The notes under the pieces: model-generated
Told to the model about the DNA's origin: nothing
Seen by the model: the letters and a program-made list of their open reading frames with translations, nothing else
Database searches by the model: none
Part shown: one piece after another, positions 48,472 to 56,767 of the stretch
How positions within the stretch are numbered: position 1 is the first letter of the stretch
Layout of the letters: every line of letters starts with the position of its first letter
Program-made: the position numbers and the translations under genes
Origin: Colwellia piezophila ATCC BAA-637
GTDB lineage: Bacteria; Pseudomonadota; Gammaproteobacteria; Enterobacterales; Alteromonadaceae
Assembly: GCF_000378625.1 (NCBI RefSeq)
Contig: NZ_KB905160.1
Span: 101,552 to 165,551 of the forward strand
Reading direction: 5' to 3'
DNA length: 64,000 nt

Positions 48472-48987
48472 ATGTCTCACAAAGCAACCTTATTTCCTTT
48501 GATTTTGTTAATAACCTTTATCACAGGTTGTACTACAGTTAGTTCAGATTCTGATATGAAAACTTTATCGGCTACGATACCAAGTTCGGTACTTACTGAT
48601 TGTACTACAAATGCATCAACATTTTTTGAGACCTCACTTAGAACAAATGAAGATTTAGGTAATGATGAAAAACGTTCTGCAATACTCAAATCGATTGGCA
48701 TCTCAACATCTAATCCTAATTTTGCAGTTAAAACATTTAAAGGACAATGGTTTTTAGAGTTTGAAACCCCTGATGCTATTTATGTTAGTTACAAGGTTCG
48801 TAGCCACTACCTTCAAGTTGCTGTATTTTATACGCCTAGAGGGCTAGATACTATTATATGTAATAGCAGAAACCTAAAGCAAAGTGATTCATCTATCCAT
48901 AAAAAGGCTCCGATATGGAAAGAAAGTTTAAACTCAAGAATTAGATCAGAATTATCTCAACTCACTTATCCTCAGCAAAAAAGTTAA
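48472..48987 (+). CDS. Predicted lipoprotein of unknown function
   Basis: A 171-residue protein starting MSHKATLFPLILLITFITGC, a lipoprotein signal with lipobox ITGC. Asp is absent right after the Cys, so the default is outer-membrane sorting. The mature part is polar with one segment (FKGQWFLEFETPDAIYVSYK) that looks like a beta-rich domain. I do not recognise a family. The ATG at 48472 is chosen because the signal peptide starts there; an upstream in-frame TTG at 48457 adds five residues. A DUF4823-like fragment follows. Confidence 0.65.
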   Translation: MSHKATLFPLILLITFITGCTTVSSDSDMKTLSATIPSSVLTDCTTNASTFFETSLRTNEDLGNDEKRSAILKSIGISTSNPNFAVKTFKGQWFLEFETPDAIYVSYKVRSHYLQVAVFYTPRGLDTIICNSRNLKQSDSSIHKKAPIWKESLNSRIRSELSQLTYPQQKS

Positions 48988-48990
48988 GAT

Positions 48991-49236
48991 TGTTCACTTC
49001 ATATTGATCCAACTAAAAGTGTTTTAATTACTCTACCTGATGATGGTACTTATGGCGCAAAACAGTATTTTAACTCTGGTCAAATGACTGCTAAATCTCT
49101 TAAATCATCACTAATTAAAGCTTCAATAAAAGTAGGCATAGCTAATCATAGTACAGCTGAAAATTTCATAGATGATATAAACTCAGTAGAACGAAAGTAC
49201 TGGCTTAGCTACAAATCCGTGGCCAATTTTACTTGA
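48991..49236 (+). pseudogene. DUF4823-like lipoprotein fragment
   Basis: An open frame without a start codon, about 81 codons: CSLHIDPTKSVLITLPDDG, then TYGAKQYFNSGQMTAKSLKSS, ending at TGA 49234. The DGxYGxxxYxxSGQxTA pattern matches the N-terminal mature part of DUF4823-type lipoproteins as I recall them. Signal peptide and C-terminal half are missing. The fragment sits between two 13-bp direct repeats (48995-49007 and 49238-49250), so its borders may be recombination or insertion scars. Confidence 0.55.
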
Positions 49237-49250
49237 CCACTTCATATTGA
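48995..49250. repeat. 13-bp direct repeats bracketing the DUF4823-like fragment
   Basis: CACTTCATATTGA occurs at 48995-49007 and at 49238-49250, at the two edges of the truncated frame. Confidence 0.8.
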
Positions 49251-49267
49251 GGTGAGGGAGAAACTAT

Positions 49268-50128
49268 TCACTTATCCATATCATTTTGAAGAATAGCACT
49301 GACATAACTTTGCGTAGATTCAAGTTGTAAAAAGTGGCCAACATTAGGAAGTTTTGTGATTTTTGCTGACGGAAATATTTTACTCAACAATAATCCAGGG
49401 CCTTTCCATTGCTGATTTGGATCATCTAACCCCCAAACCAAATGGACTGGCAAATTTACATTTCGTAATTGAATCATATTATTAATTGTGTGTTTTGGAT
49501 CTAGCGAAGCGAGCATATTTTGAAAAGCAAGTTGCCCCTGTTTATCTGTGATTTTACTATCCCAAAATATACGAGATACTGTTGCAGGAGTAAGGCATGC
49601 TGAGTTAAAAACAGCCCGACGTAATTCCCAATTAGCATATGAGTTTGGGAATAAGCCTAACTTAACAGATGTCCTGAACAATCTAAATTTTGCCATCCAG
49701 ATCATTAACCTGACACTTAATACAGGCCAAGAACTAGCAGTAATACAATTGCTAAGCGTAACATGACTAAATAATTGCTCATCGAGGGTCATAAGTATTT
49801 GCGCCACTCCACCTCCAATATCATGACCTATCAACCAAACATTTTTATATTTCTTTTGTATGAGCCATTCTTGTAACAAAAGAGCGGCTCCCAAAAGAGA
49901 GTAATTTCCTTTAGTCGGAAGTCGAGTTTTGCCATAACCAGGTAGATCAGGAGCGATACAATGCCATCCTTTCTCGCTAACTTCGATCATCACACTTCTC
50001 CAAAGCTCCGCACTGGCAGGGATACCATGTAAGAATAAAGCGATTGGGTTATCTTTTGAACCAGCTTCCAAATATGATATTTCTGCATCCCCAATTTTTA
50101 CAGCATGTCGTTTGATCTCTGCAGTCAT
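49268..50128 (-). CDS. Alpha/beta hydrolase with Asp nucleophile (dehalogenase/epoxide hydrolase type)
   Basis: A 286-residue soluble alpha/beta-hydrolase. The oxyanion motif LFLHGIPAS is near residue 32 and DLPGYGKTRLP near 61. The nucleophile elbow is GHDIGGG with Asp103 in place of Ser. The acid-containing strand is VHLVWGLDDPNQ and the catalytic His is in PNVGHFLQLE. An Asp nucleophile points to the haloalkane dehalogenase / epoxide hydrolase / fluoroacetate dehalogenase branch rather than esterases; the substrate cannot be told. It is island cargo, alone on the minus strand. Confidence 0.8.
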   Translation of the reverse strand: MTAEIKRHAVKIGDAEISYLEAGSKDNPIALFLHGIPASAELWRSVMIEVSEKGWHCIAPDLPGYGKTRLPTKGNYSLLGAALLLQEWLIQKKYKNVWLIGHDIGGGVAQILMTLDEQLFSHVTLSNCITASSWPVLSVRLMIWMAKFRLFRTSVKLGLFPNSYANWELRRAVFNSACLTPATVSRIFWDSKITDKQGQLAFQNMLASLDPKHTINNMIQLRNVNLPVHLVWGLDDPNQQWKGPGLLLSKIFPSAKITKLPNVGHFLQLESTQSYVSAILQNDMDK

Positions 50129-50278
50129 AAATACGTCCTATGTTCTCCAGAAAGGAGTAATAGACAGTATAGTTACATAATGTAGATATTAGCGATCAGT
50201 TGACCTAAAGAACAGCCAATAGCTAACGCCTTTTATGCCCAAATAATGAGCGTTACAAGATGAATACTGAACGACTGC

Positions 50279-50362
50279 TTAGGTGGCGAAGCGGACTATT
50301 TTTGGTGATAAATTTAAGCCGAAATTAAGACCGCTTTGTGGCTTGAGTTCAATTGGTGAATG
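50279..50362. repeat. Dispersed island repeat, about 85 bp (copy 1 of second family)
   Basis: Shares with 51932-52018 the ordered blocks AGCGGACTATT, GTGATAAAT, GCTTTGTGGCTTGAGTTCAA and GGATGCAA-like ends. Confidence 0.7.
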
Positions 50363-50365
50363 CAA

Positions 50366-50456
50366 GGGTAGCTAGTGACCTTAGTGCAATGAACACTGGC
50401 AGTTTTACCCTTACAAAAAGCTAACGTCAAAAAAGTGCGCTATATAGCCCTTTTAG
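50366..50456. repeat. Dispersed island repeat, composite copy
   Basis: 50366-50440 resembles 46511-46590. 50435-50456 repeats the GTGCGCTATATAG block of 44004-44025. Confidence 0.65.
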
Positions 50457-50496
50457 TATGTCTCATGAAAGGGGGTAGCCTTTATCTTAATTCTTT

Positions 50497-51732
50497 TTAT
50501 TCCTTTTTGATTATTAATACCTCACCATTGGAGTCATAAAACCCCATAGCATAGTCTTTTGTGTCTAATGCCTCATGCGCATCTAAACGACTAGTTGAGT
50601 ATGGAGAAAACGGTTGATTATATTCTTTAACTAAGCCCATTACTGGATGTTTTAAATTTTCTAAAGCTTTATGGATCGCCTTTTTATCAATAGCTTTATT
50701 ACCCGTTAAACCCGCTTGGTTTATTGCTGCAATAAGTAATTTGGTTAAATCATAGCTATGAACAAAACCTGTCTGAGCTTTGATATCGTGTTTACTTGCT
50801 ATAGATTTATTGGATTTTATTGCCTGTATTAACACAGATGTTGCGAATGGTGTAAGTGACTCATTTAAAAATGAAAACTTAGTTTGTATAAATTGTAGAT
50901 CCAATTGTTCTCGGGTAGATAATGTAGTCTTCTCGGTAAAATCTCCTCCGGTAATTCCCCAATGACTGCGAATTGGTAGATGAAAATGTTTAGGTAATTC
51001 AATCATCGCATTAACGAAAGATATTCCTTCGGGAGCATTACCTATGAAGAAAATAACATCGGCACCCGATTCTGTAATTTTACTCAGCATCAATTTGGCA
51101 TGAGTTGTTTCTACTCCCCAATTAAACCAGTCAATGCCACTAGGATTAATGTTTTCCCCCCTTAAAGCTAAAACTATCTCTTTGTGGTTAGAGCGACCCC
51201 AGCTAGTATCTTCAAGTAAAATAAACGGTTTTTTAAACCCTTCGGCTAAAGCACAGCGGCTAATAAAAGCTCCGGCTTTAGTATCGTCAATGGATAATCT
51301 GAATATCCAGTTTTCAATGTCTGTACTTCGAGTGATGGGGCCTGCTGCTGCCCATGGATCTAATAGCAACACTTTGTTGTTATTAATAAAAGATTTATTG
51401 GACAATATTGGAGGTGAATGCAAGCCAGAAAAAACGACTAAAGCGTTATCATCATTTAAAAAGGACTGAAGATTCTCTCTGCTGTCTAATGGGTTAGCCC
51501 TATGATCTTTGAGAACAATATCAAAAATATAACCTTGTATTTTGAAATCTACTTCGGCTAAAGCGGTATTAATGCCTTGTTTAATTGACAGGCTAGAAGA
51601 TTGGGTACCACTAAAATCTGCATCAATGTATATTGAATATGTATTCTCGGCAACAGCAGGTGTACTCAACAACATTAAGGGGACAAGTAAAGCTTGATAT
51701 TTATGTAATAAGAAAACAATAAGTTTATACAT
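50497..51732 (-). CDS. Periplasmic binding protein, branched-chain amino acid (LivK) type
   Basis: A 411-residue exported protein. The signal peptide covers about residues 1-28 (MYKLIVFLLHKYQALLVPLM, cleavage near AVAEN). A type I periplasmic binding fold follows: IQGYIFDIVLKDHRANPLDS, ALVVFSGLHSPPIL, PFILLEDTSWGRSNHKE and FVHSYDLTKLLIAAINQAG. It belongs to the ABC-substrate-binding/receptor family that includes LivK and AmiC. No permease or ATPase gene is near, so it may act as a sensor component or with a remote transporter. Minus strand, at the right end of the island. Confidence 0.8.
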   Translation of the reverse strand: MYKLIVFLLHKYQALLVPLMLLSTPAVAENTYSIYIDADFSGTQSSSLSIKQGINTALAEVDFKIQGYIFDIVLKDHRANPLDSRENLQSFLNDDNALVVFSGLHSPPILSNKSFINNNKVLLLDPWAAAGPITRSTDIENWIFRLSIDDTKAGAFISRCALAEGFKKPFILLEDTSWGRSNHKEIVLALRGENINPSGIDWFNWGVETTHAKLMLSKITESGADVIFFIGNAPEGISFVNAMIELPKHFHLPIRSHWGITGGDFTEKTTLSTREQLDLQFIQTKFSFLNESLTPFATSVLIQAIKSNKSIASKHDIKAQTGFVHSYDLTKLLIAAINQAGLTGNKAIDKKAIHKALENLKHPVMGLVKEYNQPFSPYSTSRLDAHEALDTKDYAMGFYDSNGEVLIIKKE

Positions 51733-52171
51733 AAAATGCTCGTAGTATATATTTGGAAGAATAAAGGGGAATTATAGTAAATTAATAGAGCAGCGTTTAA
51801 TATTCTTCATTGAGCTTCCTCTACTTTTAAAGAAATATTTTTATCGTTTTAATATTTGGCTCATAATTGGGGCGTTATCGATACAAAATCTAATCCAAAT
51901 TAACTTTAAACTCTCACTGGTTAATGTCCGCAGTGGTGGCAAAGCGGACTATTTATTGTGATAAATACGTGCCTAAATTTGGTCGGCTTTGTGGCTTGAG
52001 TTCAACCGATGGATGCAACACACAGGTTAAATTTATCTGCTCAACGTACATATAGGCTAACTCAAGAGAACCAAAATATTGATGACAAATCTATACTATA
52101 TTGTAGGTAATCTTTTGCTACAATTTTATGTTAATTAACACGATGTGGTTATTGGTCACTAAAAGGCCGAA
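51733..52171. other. Right end of the island, non-coding
   Basis: AT-rich, with one dispersed repeat copy (51932-52018). No gene and no convincing promoter for the ffs-like copy that follows. Confidence 0.5.
51932..52018. repeat. Dispersed island repeat, about 85 bp (copy 2 of second family)
   Basis: Same orientation and block order as 50279-50362, with roughly three quarters of positions matching by eye. Confidence 0.7.
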
Positions 52172-52269
52172 CCCCTCGCAATGATACACTGTGAACTCGG
52201 CCAGGTCCGGAAGGAAGCAACCGCAGCAGACGACTCATGTGCCGAGGTGTGGCTGATGGGGTCGCCACC
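52165..52269 (+). ncRNA. Second SRP RNA-like sequence (attR copy of ffs)
   Basis: Contains the same domain IV core (at 52202-52219) and 86 bp nearly identical to the left copy. The 5' side is different DNA and lacks a good promoter, and TACTCTG is changed to TACACTG. The 3' end (GGGGTCGCCACCC) still fits an SRP RNA 3' arm and is probably the original chromosomal end. Most likely the right junction of the island rather than a second working gene. Confidence 0.7.
52172..52257. repeat. Right copy of the 86-bp ffs direct repeat (attR-like)
   Basis: One mismatch against 42748-42833; the last 69 bases are identical. Confidence 0.9.
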
Positions 52270-52285
52270 CAATATCTACAGTAAC

Positions 52286-52555
52286 TTACTTCCCCATCCG
52301 ATCTACACTCATAAACTCAAGCGCTTGAGAAACTGCTTTCTTTACATTGCCCCCCATTTCAAAACGCTCTGATGGCGGTAAATAAAAAGCCATATCGACT
52401 TCATGACGAATGTAACGAGTTGGTAGTTGATTCAAAACCACACAGGTTAAATCAGCAATAAAGTCATCATCATATTTTTCATCAAATTTTGCTGAAGCAA
52501 AATATTGCATCACTAATTTTTCATAATAGTTATGGATATCATCTGAAATTCTCAT
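52286..52555 (-). CDS. ComFB-like late competence protein family member
   Basis: An 89-residue soluble protein starting MRISDDIHNYYEKLVMQYF and containing DDFIADLTCVVLNQLPTRYI and RHEVDMAFYLPPSER. This is the ComFB family pattern, small proteins named from the Bacillus comF operon and of unclear function in proteobacteria. In some lineages ComFB-type domains bind cyclic di-nucleotides, which is not shown here. The ATG at 52555 has agagg 6 bases upstream; a longer frame to 52591 is less likely. It is the first chromosomal gene right of the island. Confidence 0.82.
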   Translation of the reverse strand: MRISDDIHNYYEKLVMQYFASAKFDEKYDDDFIADLTCVVLNQLPTRYIRHEVDMAFYLPPSERFEMGGNVKKAVSQALEFMSVDRMGK

Positions 52556-52674
52556 ACAACCTCTTTTTATTATCAATAAGGTAAGCAACACTTAATAAAG
52601 TTAATCAAAGAGTAACCTGAGTTAAAACAAATTGCGAATATATACCCTACGGCTTTGGTTGTTATCTCTGGTGG

Positions 52675-53358
52675 CTACCTTAAGTTGTTTTTTTCTGCTA
52701 ATTCAATGTTACGTTCAATAGCGCTAATTGCTTTACGGCATCGGCCCAAACGTAGGTGTAAAGCAAGCACTTCCTGAGACAGTTTGTCGATATTAGCGCT
52801 TTTGCTTCTAACGCGTTGTTGCTCACGTTCACTTATCATAGCCATTAACCTTCTTTCAAACTCTTGATGTTCAGTTAACTGCTGGTACAGTTGATGGCTT
52901 GACAGTAAAACTGTTTCAGCCAGTTTACGGTATTTTTCACTTTGTTTTAATTGCGCCGCTTTTGCTGATTTCATCCGCACTTTTTTTCTGGCATCAAAGC
53001 TCACCTGGGCTGTCTGATGCATTACTTGGTTTGCTTGTAAGGCATTATTTAAGGATGAAATTTGTTGCTCTATTTGTTGTAGCGATGACATGGCGAATTC
53101 AGCTTTAGCTGAATTGTCTGTACTTAAGCGAGATAAGCGGGAAAATTCATGCAGTCGCTTTTGTATTTCTGCAACATAATGAGAAAACTTATCACTTTCA
53201 GTGCTAAAGAGGTGCTGAGAGAAAAGGTTGTTGTTTTCGATAAAACGATGTGATTTCTGCTTATTATTTAATTGATCTGTTTGCTTGGCTTGTAATGATA
53301 AATGCTCAAGAAGTATTGATAAACGTTGAATAGCTATTTCATGTCGATTGTTGTGCAT
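52675..53358 (-). CDS. priC: Primosomal replication protein PriC
   Basis: Probable PriC, a small replication-restart protein that loads DnaB at stalled forks. The C-terminal EFERRLMAMISEREQQ and LRLGRCRKAISAIERNIE match the conserved PriC end. Upstream is helical, Gln-rich sequence with DxLFSQHLFSTESDKFSHYV as in PriC N-terminal domains. The start is uncertain: the ATG at 53358 (MHNNRHEIAIQRL) gives 227 residues. The ATG at 53427 would add a hydrophobic 23-residue piece atypical of PriC, and neither has a good ribosome site. It is longer than the ~175-residue E. coli protein. Confidence 0.75.
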   Translation of the reverse strand: MHNNRHEIAIQRLSILLEHLSLQAKQTDQLNNKQKSHRFIENNNLFSQHLFSTESDKFSHYVAEIQKRLHEFSRLSRLSTDNSAKAEFAMSSLQQIEQQISSLNNALQANQVMHQTAQVSFDARKKVRMKSAKAAQLKQSEKYRKLAETVLLSSHQLYQQLTEHQEFERRLMAMISEREQQRVRSKSANIDKLSQEVLALHLRLGRCRKAISAIERNIELAEKNNLR

Positions 53359-53427
53359 ATTGTCAGCGATAAAGGGAATAAGAGGCGCAATTGTAACGCA
53401 AAATGCGAAAAAAGCTAAATCAGGCAT

Positions 53428-54016
53428 GCAAAACTTCTGTAAATGGCTAAATTTTGCTACAGGTGTAATTAGATGGAATCACAAAAGTGCAATTATGTAA
53501 TTATAAGTATACGCCTAGGTTTATTTTCGTGATAACTACCTGATATATAAAATTTAAATTATTAATGATGGGATTTGTTTTTATACTGGAAGGATAGACG
53601 GCAATTAATGTGTATTTTGACTAACTAATTGTAATTGTTGGTTATAAGTGTAGTTGTTATTAAAATGTAAAATTAATATTTAACTTTTTTTTAAATATTA
53701 AATTAACAGGGTTTTATAATTGTTTTTCAACGGTGATTTTACAATATAATCCTTATACAACAATGCATTACCTTGTTGTTCTTACTTTGTTTTATTACGT
53801 GTGCGGATGTGTTCAAATGTGTCCATATGTTATAAATATTACCATTTGGTTATATTTAGTGTTGACGATTCAAGTATTTCCCGTTTACTATCTTAGCGGA
53901 CAGATCAGGTCATACGACTTGATAAAAGATAAACGAGGCAGCATAGCCTTGAGTCTTTTCAAAATAAAAACAAACAAATAAACAACCAAATCACCTACGT
54001 GATCCAGGGAGTATAC
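53428..54016. other. Promoter region of the TonB-dependent receptor gene
   Basis: 589 bp, very AT-rich up to about 53750. A frame of 82 codons at 53733-53981 has no family-like features and is judged spurious. The receptor promoter must lie here, but I see no unambiguous -35/-10 pair. Confidence 0.45.
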
Positions 54017-56641
54017 ATGTATAACAATAGTAAAGTAGCTAAAGCGATACGCTTAGCAATGATGTTTGGTGCCGGCGCAGCCGCAACAATCGCAGCACCA
54101 ACTTTCGCAGCAGCAGCTGATGAAGGCGCAGAAGAAGTCGAAAAAATTGAAGTAACTGGTTCACGTATTAAACGTAGTGACCTTGAAGGTGCTTCACCGG
54201 TAACTATAATTACTGCTGCTGATATGAAGATGGAAGGTAACTTAACGGTTGCTGATGCACTTCGTAACTCAAACCTTAACTCTTTTGGTTCTTTCTCTGA
54301 ACGTTCAGGTAGCTCAGCGCAATCTCAAGCAACTATCAATTTACGTGGTGCTGGTTCTGACCGTACTCTAGTATTAATCGATGGTAAGCGTTTCCCTGGT
54401 TCTCCTACATTGGGTGGTTCTTCAGCTAACTTAAACGCTATTCCTATGGCAGCTGTAGAACGTATCGAAATCTTAACAGATGGTGCTTCTTCAACTTACG
54501 GTTCTGATGCAATGGCTGGTGTTGTTAACATCATCATGAAGAAGAACTTTGAAGGCCTAGAATTTAATGTTGGTGCTGGTAGTCGTGAACGCGATGGTGG
54601 CATGACAAGTAAAGAATTTTCAATTATCGGTGGTTTTCAAACTGATAAAGGTGGCATAACGTTCTCAATCGATCATCAATCTCGTGATGGTATTGCTGAT
54701 GCGGACCGTGAGTTCACTTCGCCATGGCAGAGAGATTTAGATGGCGACGGAACAATCCAAGCTTATAATGAAACTGATGGTTGGAGTTACTATGGTGCAA
54801 CAATACTTGCCCCTGATTTCTCTACCGCCATGGCTGCAAGTAATTGTGATGCACTAGAAGCTGAATATGGTACTGATACCTTTAAAAGAACAGCTGCTGA
54901 TGATGATTGGAGTGAAGGCTCTGAATACTGTATGTTCGCATACGGTAATGTTTCATATAACAAAGCCTCAACTGAACGTAATACTATTTACTTAGATGCA
55001 GATTACGATTTATCTGATGATGTTGAGTGGTTTGGTCGTGTAATGTTTACGCAAAATAACTCTTTTGGTCGTTATGCACCACCAGCGGCACAATGGAATG
55101 ATATCGCGGCAGATAGTGCAAACAACCCATATCCTGACGATGGTGAAGCTTCGTTAGGTTTATACCGTTGGGTTGGTATTGGTAACCGTGACGGTAACGT
55201 TCATGATTATAACCAAGATTTCTTAACGGGTTTACGTGGTGAACTTGACTGGGGCGATGCAACTTGGGAAGTGTACTATCACTATAACAAGGCTGATAAC
55301 AAGTCTATGGGTGAGTACTACTTAAGTTATGCTGGTCTTGCGTACAACGAAAAAAATGATATTCCATTAGGTTCAGAAACTGGTCAAAACAACATGAAAG
55401 CAACGACCTTAACCCAAGGTACGTCTGATTTTCATCAATATAATGCTGGCTTAGGCTTTAGCATGTTTGAACTTTCTGGTGGCGAAGTTGCTCATTACGT
55501 AGGTATTGAGTATTTTGATACTGTATTTAATGAAGTATATGATGGTCAATCAGAAGCTGGTTTGATTGGTGGCTCTGCGGGTAACTCTGCTGGTGGTGAC
55601 CGTCAAGTAATGGCAATGTTTTATGAAGCTGCACTGCCTGTTACAGATGACATAGAAATTAACCTTGCAGCACGTTACGATGATTACTCTGACTTTGGTA
55701 GCAATGTTTCACCTAAAGCAAGTATTCGCTGGCAAGCACTTGAAAGTTTAGTTATTCGCGCTTCTTACTCTGAGTCTTTCCGTGCACCAGGACTTGATGA
55801 TTTATATGCAGCCGTTACTTTCAGCGCAGCAGATACAACGGATTACCCGTACTGTGAAGAACGTGGAGAATCAGCAGTAGATTGTCCTGAGAAGCAAGTT
55901 AATACTTACATCCGTCCAAATGCAGACTTAGGCCCTGAAACCTCTCAATATGTAAACTTAGGTTTAGCGTGGGATGTTACCGATAGCTTTGGTGTGAAAC
56001 TTGATTACTTCAGCTTAAACATCGATAACGTTATAACTCAGCGCTCAACAACTAACGTAATTGATGGTATTTATGCAGGTACATTAGCACCTACTGAAAC
56101 GTTCTACGTTGTACGTGCTCCTGATAATGCACAAGGCCAAATTGGTAAAGCATTAGAAGTTGGTACAGGTACAGGTAACGGTAACCAAATGACAATTGAA
56201 GGTGTTGATTTATCCTTTAACGGTAGTTTTGAAACTAGTTTTGGTGACTTTGGTCTTAACTGGACTAACAGCTACATTTTAGATTACACCATTGAAACTG
56301 AAGGTGGTGGTGACGCTACTAACACTGCTGGTTGGTCTGGTAACCCTGAATTAAAGTCAGTATTTACTACAACTTACACGATTGGTGATCACCGTCTAGG
56401 TTGGAACATGAACTACACTGGCTCTACTTATGAGAAGCAAGAAGAAGGTACATTAGATTCTTGGTTAATCCATAACCTTAGTTATACCTATGACGCAGGT
56501 GATATTGGTACAGTAATGTTAGGTATTAATAACCTTACTGATGAAGATCCAATATTGTCTTCTACAGGTAAGTATGAAAACCCTGATCTTTACAACAACT
56601 ACGGTCGTGAATTCACGGTACGTTACTCAATTACTTTCTAA
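54017..56641 (+). CDS. TonB-dependent outer-membrane receptor
   Basis: An outer-membrane beta-barrel that imports a substrate using TonB energy. The start ATG at 54017 has caggga upstream; 874 residues. The signal peptide is about 1-36 (AATIAAPTFAAAA). A TonB-box-like KIEVTGSRIKRSD is followed by the plug domain (about 45-170; NLRGAGSDRTLVLIDGKRF and VERIEILTDGASSTYGSDAM). The barrel ends in YGREFTVRYSITF with a terminal Phe. The N-terminus resembles Alteromonadales receptors for oligosaccharides or peptides rather than classical siderophore receptors; the substrate is unknown. Ends in a terminator. Confidence 0.94.
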   Translation: MYNNSKVAKAIRLAMMFGAGAAATIAAPTFAAAADEGAEEVEKIEVTGSRIKRSDLEGASPVTIITAADMKMEGNLTVADALRNSNLNSFGSFSERSGSSAQSQATINLRGAGSDRTLVLIDGKRFPGSPTLGGSSANLNAIPMAAVERIEILTDGASSTYGSDAMAGVVNIIMKKNFEGLEFNVGAGSRERDGGMTSKEFSIIGGFQTDKGGITFSIDHQSRDGIADADREFTSPWQRDLDGDGTIQAYNETDGWSYYGATILAPDFSTAMAASNCDALEAEYGTDTFKRTAADDDWSEGSEYCMFAYGNVSYNKASTERNTIYLDADYDLSDDVEWFGRVMFTQNNSFGRYAPPAAQWNDIAADSANNPYPDDGEASLGLYRWVGIGNRDGNVHDYNQDFLTGLRGELDWGDATWEVYYHYNKADNKSMGEYYLSYAGLAYNEKNDIPLGSETGQNNMKATTLTQGTSDFHQYNAGLGFSMFELSGGEVAHYVGIEYFDTVFNEVYDGQSEAGLIGGSAGNSAGGDRQVMAMFYEAALPVTDDIEINLAARYDDYSDFGSNVSPKASIRWQALESLVIRASYSESFRAPGLDDLYAAVTFSAADTTDYPYCEERGESAVDCPEKQVNTYIRPNADLGPETSQYVNLGLAWDVTDSFGVKLDYFSLNIDNVITQRSTTNVIDGIYAGTLAPTETFYVVRAPDNAQGQIGKALEVGTGTGNGNQMTIEGVDLSFNGSFETSFGDFGLNWTNSYILDYTIETEGGGDATNTAGWSGNPELKSVFTTTYTIGDHRLGWNMNYTGSTYEKQEEGTLDSWLIHNLSYTYDAGDIGTVMLGINNLTDEDPILSSTGKYENPDLYNNYGREFTVRYSITF

Positions 56642-56663
56642 GCACTAGTTAGAATTGAATATA

Positions 56664-56692
56664 AAAAGACCCTTTTAGGGTCTTTTTTTTTA
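56664..56692 (+). terminator. Terminator of the TonB-dependent receptor gene
   Basis: AAAAGACCC (56664-56672) pairs with GGGTCTTTT (56678-56686) around a 5-base loop and continues into a T run. Confidence 0.93.
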
Positions 56693-56767
56693 TTTGATAA
56701 TTGATAAACTAGGGCTGTGTTATTAAGTATTTTACTTAAGGTAAATATAATATTTTTAGGGTTTTCA

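Larger units (their letters stand above)
50129..50496. other. Island intergenic with dispersed repeats
   Basis: Holds parts of two repeat families: 50279-50362 (related to 51932-52018) and 50366-50456 (related to 46511-46590 and 44004-44025). No gene seen. Confidence 0.55.
42834..52257. mobile_element. Genomic island integrated at ffs
   Basis: About 9.4 kb bounded by direct repeats of the SRP RNA gene, with a tyrosine recombinase gene just inside the left repeat and oriented away from it. This is the usual layout of islands that insert in the 3' part of an RNA gene and rebuild it. The recombinase is broken, so the island is probably fixed. Cargo is mostly small, poorly known or decayed genes with long non-coding stretches. 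Confidence 0.78.

Noticed and set aside
50279..52018. Integron attC sites
   Set aside because: The repeats are similar in length to attC, but no paired GTTRRRY/RYYYAAC ends were found and there is no integron integrase.
53733..53981. 82-codon frame before the TonB-dependent receptor
   Set aside because: AT-driven hydrophobic sequence in a promoter region, no ribosome site; probably chance.
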